Assembly: GCA_027041035.1 (NCBI GenBank)
Contig: JALULB010000326.1
Location: 1-7,177 of the forward strand
Origin: Sedimenticola sp.
GTDB taxonomy: Bacteria > Pseudomonadota > Gammaproteobacteria > Chromatiales > Chromatiaceae
DNA: 7,177 nt
Direction: 5' to 3'
In this document: positions 1 to 7,177 of the stretch, in pieces
Position numbering within the stretch: position 1 is the first letter of the stretch
Layout: every line of letters begins with the position of its first letter
Program-made: the position numbers and the translations under genes
The notes under the pieces: model-generated
Seen by the model: the letters and a program-made list of their open reading frames with translations, nothing else
Database searches by the model: none
Told to the model about the DNA's origin: nothing

Positions 1-1093
1 CGACTGGGACATGCCGGGCATGGATGGCATCGAGCTGGCGACACGCATCCGCGCCAATCCACGTTTCGCAAAACCTCGTCTGGTGATGCTCAGCTCGGTG
101 GGCCAGGAAGCGGCCCGCGCGGAGGAGCTGGGGCTCCGTGCCTACCTGGTCAAACCGGTGCGCCAGCAGGATCTGCACCGCAGCCTGCTGGCGGCGATGC
201 GGCATGCCGAAGTCGATCCAGAGCAGGCGGTGGTTCCGGCGGGCGACGAACCGCCGAGGATCGACGCGCGTATTCTGGTCGCGGAAGACAATCCGGTCAA
301 CCAGGAGGTCATCGCCAACATGCTCGCGGCCTTTGGCGGTTGCCGGACGCGCATCGTCGCGGATGGCGAAGAGGCCGTTCGGGTGGCGAGCGAGGAGCCG
401 TTCGACCTGATCCTGATGGATTGCCATATGCCACGCCTCGACGGCTTCGACGCGAGCCGCGCGATTCGTCGCGCCGAGCGCGATGCCAAGCGTCGGGCGG
501 TAGCCATCATCGCGCTTACCGCGAATGTCGAAAAAGGCGTCAGGGAGGCCTGCCTGGAGGCGGGCATGAACGACTACCTCGGCAAGCCGGTTCGGCTGGA
601 GCAGTTGCGCGAGATGCTGGAGAAATGGTTGCGCGAGGCGCCCGTCGCCGCGCCTGCGGCGCTCGATCCGTCCGATTCAGTGGTAGCCAGGCCCGTCGCG
701 CGCGATGCCGACATACCGACCGCGAGGCTGAACCCGGATTGCCTGGCCAAGCTCGAAGCCCTGCAACGTCCGGGCACGCCCAGCGTGCTGGCGCGGGTGA
801 TCTCGATCTACCTGGATTCGGCGCCCGCGTTGTTGCGCCAGATGGAAACCGCGATCACGGAAAATGATGTCGAGAGCCTTCACGCGGCGGCTCACAGCCT
901 GAAATCAGCCAGCGCGAATCTGGGCGCCGACGCGCTGGCGGCGATGTGTCGCGAGTTGGAAACGCTGGATGCGGGTAGCGGCGTCGACGCGGCGAGCACG
1001 CGGCTCGCCGCGATGCAGGCCGAATATACCGCCGTGGAAACGGCATTGATGCGCAAGATGGTGTTTACGCCGGCCACCGGGGACGTGGCATGA
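1..1093 (+). CDS. Hybrid sensor histidine kinase, C-terminal part (REC-REC-Hpt), 5' truncated by window
   Basis: This is the C-terminal end of a multi-step phosphorelay kinase; the reading frame is already open at base 2, so the true start lies upstream. The first codons read DWDMPGMDG, the segment around a receiver phosphoacceptor, which would be the Asp at bases 2-4. Numbering from the Met at base 11, receiver 1 continues with Ser28 in the switch position and the Lys48-Pro49 pair. A complete receiver 2 spans about residues 87-205, with acidic Glu92/Asp93, acceptor Asp137 in LMDCHMP, Thr170 and Lys192-Pro193. After an Ala/Pro-rich linker, an Hpt domain occupies about 236-350, with the likely phosphorylated His295 in AHSLKSASANLGA. 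All canonical residues are present, so the relay should be functional. BarA/EvgS-like kinases end in a related way. The sensor and kinase domains are not seen here, and the signal is unknown. The stop overlaps the next gene's start (ATGA). Confidence 0.93.
   Translation, partial: DWDMPGMDGIELATRIRANPRFAKPRLVMLSSVGQEAARAEELGLRAYLVKPVRQQDLHRSLLAAMRHAEVDPEQAVVPAGDEPPRIDARILVAEDNPVNQEVIANMLAAFGGCRTRIVADGEEAVRVASEEPFDLILMDCHMPRLDGFDASRAIRRAERDAKRRAVAIIALTANVEKGVREACLEAGMNDYLGKPVRLEQLREMLEKWLREAPVAAPAALDPSDSVVARPVARDADIPTARLNPDCLAKLEALQRPGTPSVLARVISIYLDSAPALLRQMETAITENDVESLHAAAHSLKSASANLGADALAAMCRELETLDAGSGVDAASTRLAAMQAEYTAVETALMRKMVFTPATGDVA
1079..1083 (+). promoter_or_regulatory. Shine-Dalgarno-like GGGGA for first TonB-dependent receptor
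   Basis: GGGGA lies six bases before the ATG at 1090, inside the end of the upstream kinase gene. Together with the ATGA overlap it supports this start and suggests translational coupling. Confidence 0.5.
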
Positions 1094-3084
1094 GGCGGGT
1101 TCTGTGGATTGCCGTGTTGTGCCTGGCGAGCCGGGTATTGCCGGCGGTGGATGTCGACGCGCTGAAGTCGCTGGCGCTGGAGGATCTGGCCGACATCCAG
1201 GTTTCGATCGCCTCGCGCGGCTCGCATGCGCTGAAGGACACGGCGGCGGCGGTGTACGTCATCACGCACGAGGACATCGTGCGTTCCCCGGCCGATTCGG
1301 TGGCGGAACTGCTGCGCGACGTGCCCGGGCTGAACGTCGCGCGCATCGACGCGAATACCTGGGCGGTGAGCATACGCGGCTTCAACGGTCGTTACGCCAA
1401 CAAGCTGTTGGTGCTGGTGGATGGCCGAAGTGTCTATACCCCGCTGTTTTCCGGTGTGTACTGGATCCTGCAGGACATGCTCGTCGAGGACATCGAACGT
1501 ATCGAGGTCATCCGTGGGCCGGGCGCGTCGGTATGGGGCGCGAACGCTGTGAATGGCGTGATCAATATCATCACGCGATCGAGCGAGGAGACGCGCGGCA
1601 GCCTGGTCAGCGTCACGGGTGGCGATCCCCAGACCCGGCGGATCGGCCTGCGTCATGGCGGTGCCATCGATAGTGATACCGACTACCGGCTATGGGTGCA
1701 GCGGCGAGCGCATCGCAACGGACATTTCGACACGGGTCGCGAGGCGAACGACAGCGGTCGGGACGATCGGCTTGGCTTCCGCGTCGACGGCCTGGCCGAC
1801 AAGGGCGACAGCTACAGCGTCTCTGGCGGGCTGTACCGGAACGAAGCCGGTGTGACGGCGAATGTCATCGACATGCGCTCCGGTTTCTCCGTTCCGGTCG
1901 ATCGCGTCAATCAGAGCCATGGCGGCCATCTATCGGCAAGCTGGCAGCGCATGCGCGAGCGCGGCGGCGATGAGTTGAAGTTGTACTACGACTGGAACTG
2001 GTATGATGCGACGCGCGAGCGTTTTCGGGTGCTGGACATCGAGTACCTGGCGGAGTATCCGCTGGGCGAGACACAGGTATTCAACTGGGGGCTGGGCTAC
2101 CGCTGGGTAAGCGACAGCGTGGCCGGCCAGCCGCTGTTTCTGGAGATTACGCCGGCGGATCACGATCGCCATCTGTACAGCCTGTTCGCCGAGGATCAGA
2201 TCCAGCTGGCCGAACGCTGGTCGCTGGCGCTCAGCGCGCGGCTCGAATACAGCAATGTCAGTGGTGTCGATCTGCAACCCTCCGCGAGACTGCTGTGGAA
2301 ACCGCGTGAGGATGTCTCGCTGTGGGCGGCGGTGTCCCGCGCGACGCGAACCCCGGCGGTCGCCGAGCGGCACATCTTCGCGCCAGTGCTCGGCACCCCG
2401 GCGGATCCGCCCGAGCGTCCCTTGCCGGTAGTCGGCGCCTTCGTCGGCAATCCAGCGTACCGCTCGGAGCAGGTGACCACCTGGGAGATGGGCTACCGCG
2501 CCATGCCGATGCCGCAAGTATCGCTCGACCTCGCCATCTTCTATTCCCGCTATCGCGATCTGCGCAGTGTCGAGCCGGGAGCGTTTGTCGTGAATCCGCT
2601 TTCGGGCTACGTGCTGTTGCCGCTGAACGTGGAGAACCGCCTGGATGCCGCCAGCCGGGGTCTGGAACTGAGCCTGGACTGGCGGATGTCGGCGGCCACG
2701 CGTCTGCGTTTCAATTGGTCGTGGCTGGACCTTGATCGCCAGCCACGCGCGGACAGCCAGGACCCGGTCTCCCGGCCGGGACAGAACACCAGCCCCGAGC
2801 ACCAGCTCGGCCTTGCGCTGTCCACCCGTCCGGCGGCCGGCTGGCTGCTGGACCTGCGTCTTCGCTACACCGGTGGCCTGCCGGCCGATACCCAGCCGGT
2901 CGCGGACTACTGGGCGCTGGATATGCAGCTCGCCTGGGAACCGGCGCCCGGCTTCCGACTGGCATTGAGCGCGCGCAATCTGTTCGATGCCGGGCACATG
3001 GAGTTCTATGACGAATTGAACCAGCGCACGGCGTCGACCCGTGTCGACCCCGCTTATATGTTGAAGATGGTATGGGAATTCTGA
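1090..3084 (+). CDS. TonB-dependent outer-membrane receptor (first of tandem pair)
   Basis: This is a 664-residue outer-membrane beta-barrel receptor that would import a scarce ligand using TonB-ExbBD energy. A signal peptide covers residues 1-19, with probable cleavage after LPA. A short segment containing DIQVSIASR may act as the TonB-contact region, although it is not a clear consensus TonB box. The plug domain spans about 46-163 and has the family hallmarks RGFNGRYANKLLVLVDGRSV and IERIEVIRGPGASVWGANAV followed by NGVINIITR. The remainder to 664 is barrel, rich in alternating aromatic strands (for example TTWEMGYR), and ends in Trp-Glu-Phe; a terminal aromatic is typical for BAM-dependent assembly. 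There is no FecA-type signalling (STN) extension. The length is normal for the family. The substrate cannot be read from sequence; siderophore, cobalamin, nickel or glycan uptake are all possible. A close paralogue follows directly. Confidence 0.95.
   Translation: MRRVLWIAVLCLASRVLPAVDVDALKSLALEDLADIQVSIASRGSHALKDTAAAVYVITHEDIVRSPADSVAELLRDVPGLNVARIDANTWAVSIRGFNGRYANKLLVLVDGRSVYTPLFSGVYWILQDMLVEDIERIEVIRGPGASVWGANAVNGVINIITRSSEETRGSLVSVTGGDPQTRRIGLRHGGAIDSDTDYRLWVQRRAHRNGHFDTGREANDSGRDDRLGFRVDGLADKGDSYSVSGGLYRNEAGVTANVIDMRSGFSVPVDRVNQSHGGHLSASWQRMRERGGDELKLYYDWNWYDATRERFRVLDIEYLAEYPLGETQVFNWGLGYRWVSDSVAGQPLFLEITPADHDRHLYSLFAEDQIQLAERWSLALSARLEYSNVSGVDLQPSARLLWKPREDVSLWAAVSRATRTPAVAERHIFAPVLGTPADPPERPLPVVGAFVGNPAYRSEQVTTWEMGYRAMPMPQVSLDLAIFYSRYRDLRSVEPGAFVVNPLSGYVLLPLNVENRLDAASRGLELSLDWRMSAATRLRFNWSWLDLDRQPRADSQDPVSRPGQNTSPEHQLGLALSTRPAAGWLLDLRLRYTGGLPADTQPVADYWALDMQLAWEPAPGFRLALSARNLFDAGHMEFYDELNQRTASTRVDPAYMLKMVWEF
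3074..3077 (+). promoter_or_regulatory. Shine-Dalgarno-like GGGA deciding the start of the second receptor
   Basis: GGGA sits six bases before the ATG at 3084, the same spacing as at two other genes in this window. It favours the start at 3084 over the in-frame ATG at 3072. The earlier ATG has only a weaker GAAG at 3063-3066, so the choice is likely but not certain. Confidence 0.45.
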
Positions 3085-5102
3085 TGAGTCCGAATCGCGC
3101 CAGTGTTCGCTTTCGCAAGCTGTTGTCCATCGGGCTGATCGCCTGGTCCGGCATGCTCTGCGCCGACACCGATCTGAACGGATTGAAAGCCCTCAGCCTG
3201 GAAGCGCTGTCGAGCATGCAGGTATCCATCGCATCGCGTACCGAGCAGGCCCTGGGCGATGCCGCCGCCGCGGTTTTCGTGATCACCTCGGACGACATAC
3301 GCCGTTCCGGCGCCAGCAGCATCCCGCAGGCGTTGCGCATGGTGCCGGGCTTGGACGTGGCGCGTATCGACGCGAATACCTGGGCGGTCAGCGCGCGAGG
3401 CTTCAATGGACGCTACGCGAACAAGTTGCTGGTGCTGATGGATGGCCGCTCGGTGTATTCACCGCTGTTCTCCGGCGTCCATTGGGGAGAGCTGGGCGCC
3501 GATATCGAAGATATCGAACGCATCGAGGTGATTCGCGGACCAGGCGCGTCGGTGTGGGGAGCGAACGCGGTCAACGGGGTCATCAATATCATCACCCGCT
3601 CGGCGCAGAATACCCTGGGTTCGGAGGCGAACCTGGTGATCGGCGACCAAGGCCAGTTGTCACTCGGCCTGCGACAGGGTGGCTCCCTGGGCGCCGACAT
3701 GGACTACCGGGCATGGATGAAGGCCAGCAGGCATCGCGCCGACCGTCTGTTCTCCGGCGAACCGGGATTCGACCAGGCCGAGGATCTGCGTGGCGGTTTC
3801 CGTGTCGACGGGCTGTTGGCGAACGACGACAGCGTGACGCTGATCGGCGCTGCCTACACGCGCAACGCGGGTAAGGTATTCGTGCGTCCGGATCTGTTGC
3901 TGGGCGAAGCGCGGGAAGCGGAAACCAACCATGCCACGGGAGCCAACCTGCTCGGGCGCTGGACGCATCTGCGCGCGGATGGCGGCGAGAGCACATTACA
4001 GCTCTATTACGACTACCAGCGACGCGAAGAGACGCGCGAATCACGCCATATCGTCGACCTGGATTTCCATTATCTGTTTCCGCAACAAGGCCGGCACGGT
4101 ATCACCCTGGGCGCGGGTTACCGTTGGATATCCGACGAGATCGGCGTGCGTCCGTTACAGTATGAATTCGATCCGCCACGCCTGGACTACGGTCTGTACA
4201 ACCTGTTCCTGCAGGACGACATCACGCTCAACGACCGTTGGTCACTGGTGCTGGGGGCGAAGCTGGAGCACAACGATTTCAGCGGCTTCGAGTTCCAGCC
4301 GTCGGCGCGCCTGCTGTGGCATCCGGCGCCGCGCCAGACGCTGTGGTTCGCATTGTCCCGCGCGTCGCGCACGCCAAACCGCAGCGAGACCGGTTTGCGC
4401 GCCGGTGTTTCGGCAGTGCCGGCGGCGCCCCCGCTGGTACCCCTGCCGGTGTTGGCGCGGGGTGTCGGCGGCACGGTTTTTGATTCCGAGCGTCTGACTG
4501 CCTACGAAATGGGCTATCGGCGTCGCTTCGGCTCCCGCTTGTCGCTCGATGTCGCGTTGTTCTACAACGACTACAGTGGACTGCGGTCACTCGGCTCCGG
4601 GCGTTTCAATGATGAACATGTCCCGGAATACCTGATCTATGAAACCTTCTTCGGCAACGCAGGCGAAGGCTCTGGCTACGGCGCCGAGCTGGCGGCCGAC
4701 TGGCGACCCACGCCGCGCTGGCGCATGCAGTTCGCCTGGTCGTGGTTGCGCACCCGGCTTTCGCTTTCGAACCCGGATGCCGATGCCTATGCGACCGGCA
4801 GCGGCGGCGCCAGCCCCCGCCATCAACTCAGCCTGCGCAGCAGTCACGATCTGTCGGATGCAATGGAGTTGGATCTCTGGCTGCGCTATGTCGGCGAGGT
4901 GCCGAACAGCGACACGACGATTCCGGCCTACTGGAACCTCGACGCGCGTCTCGGTTGGCGGCTTGCTCCCGGGGTGTCGTTGTCGCTGATCGGTCAGAAT
5001 CTGCTCGACAGCGCGCATCCCGAATACACCGACGAACTCAACACGGTGATCGCCACCGAGGTGCCGCGCACCCTGTGGCTGAAGGCGCGCTGGGATTTCT
5101 GA
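3084..5102 (+). CDS. TonB-dependent outer-membrane receptor (second of tandem pair)
   Basis: This is a 672-residue receptor paralogous to the one just upstream. I chose the start at 3084 because it forms a TGATG overlap with the preceding stop, has GGGA six bases upstream, and gives a clean signal peptide (basic N-region, hydrophobic core, cleavage near MLCA before DTDLNG). The in-frame ATG at 3072 would add only four residues. The plug starts near AAAVFVITSDDIRRSG and includes RGFNGRYANKLLVLMDGRSV, then RGPGASVWGANAVNGVINII. The barrel runs to the end and finishes in Trp-Asp-Phe. From RIDANTWAVS to NIITR, about 68 of 79 residues match the first receptor by hand alignment, while the barrels and especially the loop regions differ much more. 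No STN signalling domain is present. The ligand is unknown. The pair probably arose by tandem duplication and then diverged in surface specificity. Confidence 0.95.
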   Translation: MSPNRASVRFRKLLSIGLIAWSGMLCADTDLNGLKALSLEALSSMQVSIASRTEQALGDAAAAVFVITSDDIRRSGASSIPQALRMVPGLDVARIDANTWAVSARGFNGRYANKLLVLMDGRSVYSPLFSGVHWGELGADIEDIERIEVIRGPGASVWGANAVNGVINIITRSAQNTLGSEANLVIGDQGQLSLGLRQGGSLGADMDYRAWMKASRHRADRLFSGEPGFDQAEDLRGGFRVDGLLANDDSVTLIGAAYTRNAGKVFVRPDLLLGEAREAETNHATGANLLGRWTHLRADGGESTLQLYYDYQRREETRESRHIVDLDFHYLFPQQGRHGITLGAGYRWISDEIGVRPLQYEFDPPRLDYGLYNLFLQDDITLNDRWSLVLGAKLEHNDFSGFEFQPSARLLWHPAPRQTLWFALSRASRTPNRSETGLRAGVSAVPAAPPLVPLPVLARGVGGTVFDSERLTAYEMGYRRRFGSRLSLDVALFYNDYSGLRSLGSGRFNDEHVPEYLIYETFFGNAGEGSGYGAELAADWRPTPRWRMQFAWSWLRTRLSLSNPDADAYATGSGGASPRHQLSLRSSHDLSDAMELDLWLRYVGEVPNSDTTIPAYWNLDARLGWRLAPGVSLSLIGQNLLDSAHPEYTDELNTVIATEVPRTLWLKARWDF

Positions 5103-5106
5103 GACG

Positions 5107-5691
5107 ATGAAGCGCCACGACCACCCATCCATGACACGCATCGGCGTCAGCCGGGGATTGCATGCCCTGTTGCTGGGCATGCTGTTGTGGGCGCCCGGGA
5201 TGACGGATGCCGGTTCGGTGCCGGACTATCAGATCAAGGCGGTGTATCTGTATAACTTCTCGAACTTCGTCTCCTGGCCGGGCGAGGCTTTTGCCCGGCG
5301 CGACGAGCCTTTCGACTATTGCATCGTGCGTCGCGGCCGGGTGGAGAAGACGCTGGCTTCGCTGATCGACGGAGAGCGGGTCGACGGCCACCCCCTGCGT
5401 CTGCGCCTGGTGGAAGCGCGCGCCGATGCGCTGAGTGGCTGCAAGTTGCTGTACCTGACCGGCCTGGACAAGGATCGGATACAGCGTTATCTCGGCCTGG
5501 TCGGCGATCTGCCGGTGTTGACCGTCGCCGATGTCGCGGATTTTGCCAACGACGGTGGCATGGTCGCGTTGGTACGGGAGCGGCGCAAGATCCGCATGCG
5601 CATCAATCTGCGCCAAGCCATCGACAAGGGATTGCGCCTGAATGCCAGGCTGTTGCAACTGGCGCGCATCATCGACGGGAGCCCACAATGA
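5107..5691 (+). CDS. YfiR-like (DUF4154) periplasmic protein
   Basis: This is a 194-residue exported protein of the YfiR/DUF4154 family. The hydrophobic stretch [13 protein letters not shown], with cleavage near TDA, gives a signal peptide of about 35 residues. The mature protein opens with [18 protein letters not shown], a hallmark of the family, and near the C-terminus has [19 protein letters not shown] followed by RMRINLRQA and a closing amphipathic helix. In Pseudomonas, YfiR is the periplasmic repressor of the diguanylate cyclase YfiN. Here the following gene encodes a histidine kinase, so the inferred role is gating that kinase. The mature part has only two cysteines, Cys72 and Cys112. 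The start at 5107 is four bases after the receptor stop. It has only a weak GAG upstream, and the ATG at 5131 would also leave an intact signal peptide but has no ribosome-binding site, so the start is uncertain. The stop overlaps the kinase start (ATGA). Confidence 0.9.
   Translation: MKRHDHPSMTRIGVSRGLHALLLGMLLWAPGMTDAGSVPDYQIKAVYLYNFSNFVSWPGEAFARRDEPFDYCIVRRGRVEKTLASLIDGERVDGHPLRLRLVEARADALSGCKLLYLTGLDKDRIQRYLGLVGDLPVLTVADVADFANDGGMVALVRERRKIRMRINLRQAIDKGLRLNARLLQLARIIDGSPQ
5677..5681 (+). promoter_or_regulatory. Shine-Dalgarno GGGAG for the CHASE8-like kinase
   Basis: GGGAG lies six bases before the ATG at 5688, within the last codons of the YfiR-like gene. It is the clearest ribosome-binding site in the window and fixes the kinase start at the ATGA overlap. 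Confidence 0.6.
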
Positions 5692-7177
5692 AGCTGTTGG
5701 ATTTCGACCATTATTCGATACGGGGCAAGCTGTCCATCATGGCGTTGCTGACCAGCGCGCTGGTACTGTTTCTGGTCGCGTTGGTCTTTATCATCAATGT
5801 TTATCTCGGCACGCGCGCCTCGTTGCTGCATACCGGCATGACGATGGCGAACATCCTCGCCAGCAATGCCACCGCGGCGGTGGCCTTTCGGGACGCGGAT
5901 ACCGCCACGGAGATTCTCTCCGCCTTCCATGTCGAGCCGAGCGTGGTCGCCGCGCGCATCCTGACCGGAAAGAACCGGCTGTTTGCCAGCTACACCAGCC
6001 AGCGTCCGGAGCATCGTCGCATGCTGCCGGCGATCGCCCGCACTGAAGCGACCGAATGGGTAGCGCCGGAGAAGCGCGACAATGAACAGCCAACGGCGGT
6101 GTTTCGCGACGGATATCTGGACATCGATCATCCGATCACGGTGAACGGTCGCTATATCGCCAACCTGAACCTGGCGATCGATCTCGCGCCGCTATGGCGG
6201 CGGGTCGCAAACGGCGCGCTGGCGGCGCTCGGCGTGCTGTTCGTCGCCTTGCTGCTGGCCAGCTTCCTGGCGCGCCGCCTGGCGCTGACGATCGCCCGTC
6301 CGGTGCAGGCCCTGTCGTCAACGGTAAAGACGGTGACAGACAGCGACGACTACAGTCTGCGCGCGGAACGTTTCTCGTCGGATGAACTGGGCATACTCAC
6401 CGACGGCTTCAACGACATGCTCGATCAGATCCAGCGGCGCGATCATGCCTTGGCGAAGATGGTCGAGCAACTGCGCCTGTCGAAGGAAGCGGCGGAAGAG
6501 GCGAATCGCTCGAAGTCCCTGTTTCTCGCCGCGATGAGTCACGAGATCCGCACGCCGATGAATGGCGTGCTCGGCATGGCGGAACTCCTCAAGGGCACCG
6601 GCCTGGACGAACGTCAGCAACGCTTCGCCGATACCCTGCAACGTTCCGGTGAATCCCTGTTGGAGATCATCAACGACATCCTCGATTTCTCCAAGATCGA
6701 GGCGGGAAAACTAGTGCTGGACAGCTGTGAATTCGATCTGCGTGAACTGATCGAGGATACCGCCGAACTGATGGCGACGCGTGCTCACGAGAAGGGCCTG
6801 GATCTGTTGACCATGCTGCCGCCGGACATGCCGGAACTGATGGAAGGCGATGCCAACCGCCTGCGCCAGGTATTGGTGAACCTGCTCGGCAACGCGCTGA
6901 AGTTCACCGAACACGGCGAGGTGGTATTGCGCGTCGACTTTCAGGAAACCGGGGATGATGCCTGCCGCCTGGATTTTTCCGTGCGCGATACCGGCATCGG
7001 CATCGAGGCCGGCGCGCTGGAGCGCATCTTCGACGCCTTCTCGCAGGCCGACAGTTCCACCACGCGACGCTATGGCGGTACCGGCCTCGGCCTGGCGATC
7101 TCGCGTCAGCTGGTCGGCCTGATGGGCGGCAGGATGCGCGTCGAAAGCACGCCGGGACAGGGCTCTGACTTCTACTT
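5688..7177 (+). CDS. Membrane sensor histidine kinase (CHASE8-like, HAMP, HisKA, HATPase), 3' truncated by window
   Basis: The frame stays open from 5688 to the window end, giving 496 codons of a transmembrane histidine kinase. Transmembrane helix 1 lies at about residues 15-37 and helix 2 at about 174-195, enclosing a periplasmic domain of about 135 residues. That domain contains [20 protein letters not shown], followed by an Ala/Val-rich strand, which resembles CHASE8, the sensor type of YfiN-like proteins. HAMP follows at about 196-250 (Pro205, then [13 protein letters not shown]), then a short coiled coil. The HisKA phosphoacceptor is His285 in [11 protein letters not shown]. The ATPase has an N-box with Asn398 and Asn402 ([10 protein letters not shown]), Asp434 in DTGIGI, an F-box in [18 protein letters not shown] and the glycine-rich GTGLGLAIS. 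All catalytic motifs are intact. The sequence stops just after the ATPase core, where hybrid kinases of this type usually continue into receiver and Hpt domains; that part is outside the window. Overlap with the YfiR-like gene suggests the pair act together. Confidence 0.94.
   Translation, partial: MKLLDFDHYSIRGKLSIMALLTSALVLFLVALVFIINVYLGTRASLLHTGMTMANILASNATAAVAFRDADTATEILSAFHVEPSVVAARILTGKNRLFASYTSQRPEHRRMLPAIARTEATEWVAPEKRDNEQPTAVFRDGYLDIDHPITVNGRYIANLNLAIDLAPLWRRVANGALAALGVLFVALLLASFLARRLALTIARPVQALSSTVKTVTDSDDYSLRAERFSSDELGILTDGFNDMLDQIQRRDHALAKMVEQLRLSKEAAEEANRSKSLFLAAMSHEIRTPMNGVLGMAELLKGTGLDERQQRFADTLQRSGESLLEIINDILDFSKIEAGKLVLDSCEFDLRELIEDTAELMATRAHEKGLDLLTMLPPDMPELMEGDANRLRQVLVNLLGNALKFTEHGEVVLRVDFQETGDDACRLDFSVRDTGIGIEAGALERIFDAFSQADSSTTRRYGGTGLGLAISRQLVGLMGGRMRVESTPGQGSDFY

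Noticed and set aside
892..1656. Antisense open frame of 254 codons spanning the kinase/receptor junction
   Set aside because: It crosses the Hpt end and the signal peptide and plug of the receptor, both strongly supported on the + strand; its translation shows no domain and biased composition.
1930..2997. Long antisense open frame of 355 codons within the first receptor gene
   Set aside because: It lies opposite a clear receptor coding sequence, its product is rich in Arg/Gln/Gly with no recognisable domain, and long antisense frames are expected in GC-rich coding DNA.
3032..3052. Short direct repeat of GTCGACC
   Set aside because: Two copies of a seven-base word in GC-rich coding sequence are expected by chance; there is no symmetry or spacing that suggests an operator.
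2711..3406. Antisense open frame of 231 codons across the receptor-receptor junction
   Set aside because: It is the reverse shadow of two conserved receptor segments. Its start resembles that of the shadow at 1065-1385 only because the two plugs are paralogous.
3503..3520. Near-perfect tandem repeat GATATCGAA / GATATCGAA
   Set aside because: It encodes the repeated peptide Asp-Ile-Glu in the conserved plug motif before ERIEVIRGPG and is explained by coding sequence.
5103..5106. Possible promoter or terminator between the second receptor and the YfiR-like gene
   Set aside because: The gap is only four bases, and I see no hairpin with a T-tract or convincing -35/-10 pair at the end of the receptor gene.

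Overview
This window reads as a GC-rich (above 60% by eye) proteobacterial chromosome segment. It carries TonB-dependent outer-membrane receptors and periplasmic proteins with Sec signal peptides, so the host is Gram-negative. Multi-domain phosphorelay kinases next to a YfiR/DUF4154 protein suggest a gammaproteobacterium, but nothing here fixes a genus. No RNA gene, mobile element, CRISPR array or long intergenic space is visible.

All five genes lie on the + strand with almost no space between them. (1) At 1-1093 is the 3' end of a hybrid sensor kinase: the C-terminal part of one receiver, a complete second receiver, and an Hpt domain. (2) At 1090-3084 is a 664-residue TonB-dependent receptor. 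(3) At 3084-5102 is a second, paralogous TonB-dependent receptor. (4) At 5107-5691 is a small exported YfiR-like (DUF4154) protein. (5) At 5688-7177 is the 5' part of a membrane histidine kinase with a CHASE8-like periplasmic domain, HAMP, HisKA and HATPase domains, cut off by the window end. Three junctions are ATGA or TGATG stop/start overlaps and the fourth is a 4-base gap, so this looks like one translationally coupled operon whose promoter and terminator both lie outside the window.

The likely common theme is an envelope sensing unit. In the characterised YfiBNR system, periplasmic YfiR represses the diguanylate cyclase YfiN by acting on its periplasmic domain. Here a YfiR-like protein is coupled to a kinase with a similar type of periplasmic domain, and the output is His-Asp phosphorelay instead of c-di-GMP synthesis. 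The two receptors may import the ligand or report on it. This is inferred from family knowledge and gene order. The upstream kinase tail (REC-REC-Hpt) and the downstream kinase head (sensor-HisKA-HATPase) have complementary, compatible architectures, which raises the possibility that receptor/YfiR/kinase units are repeated along this locus.
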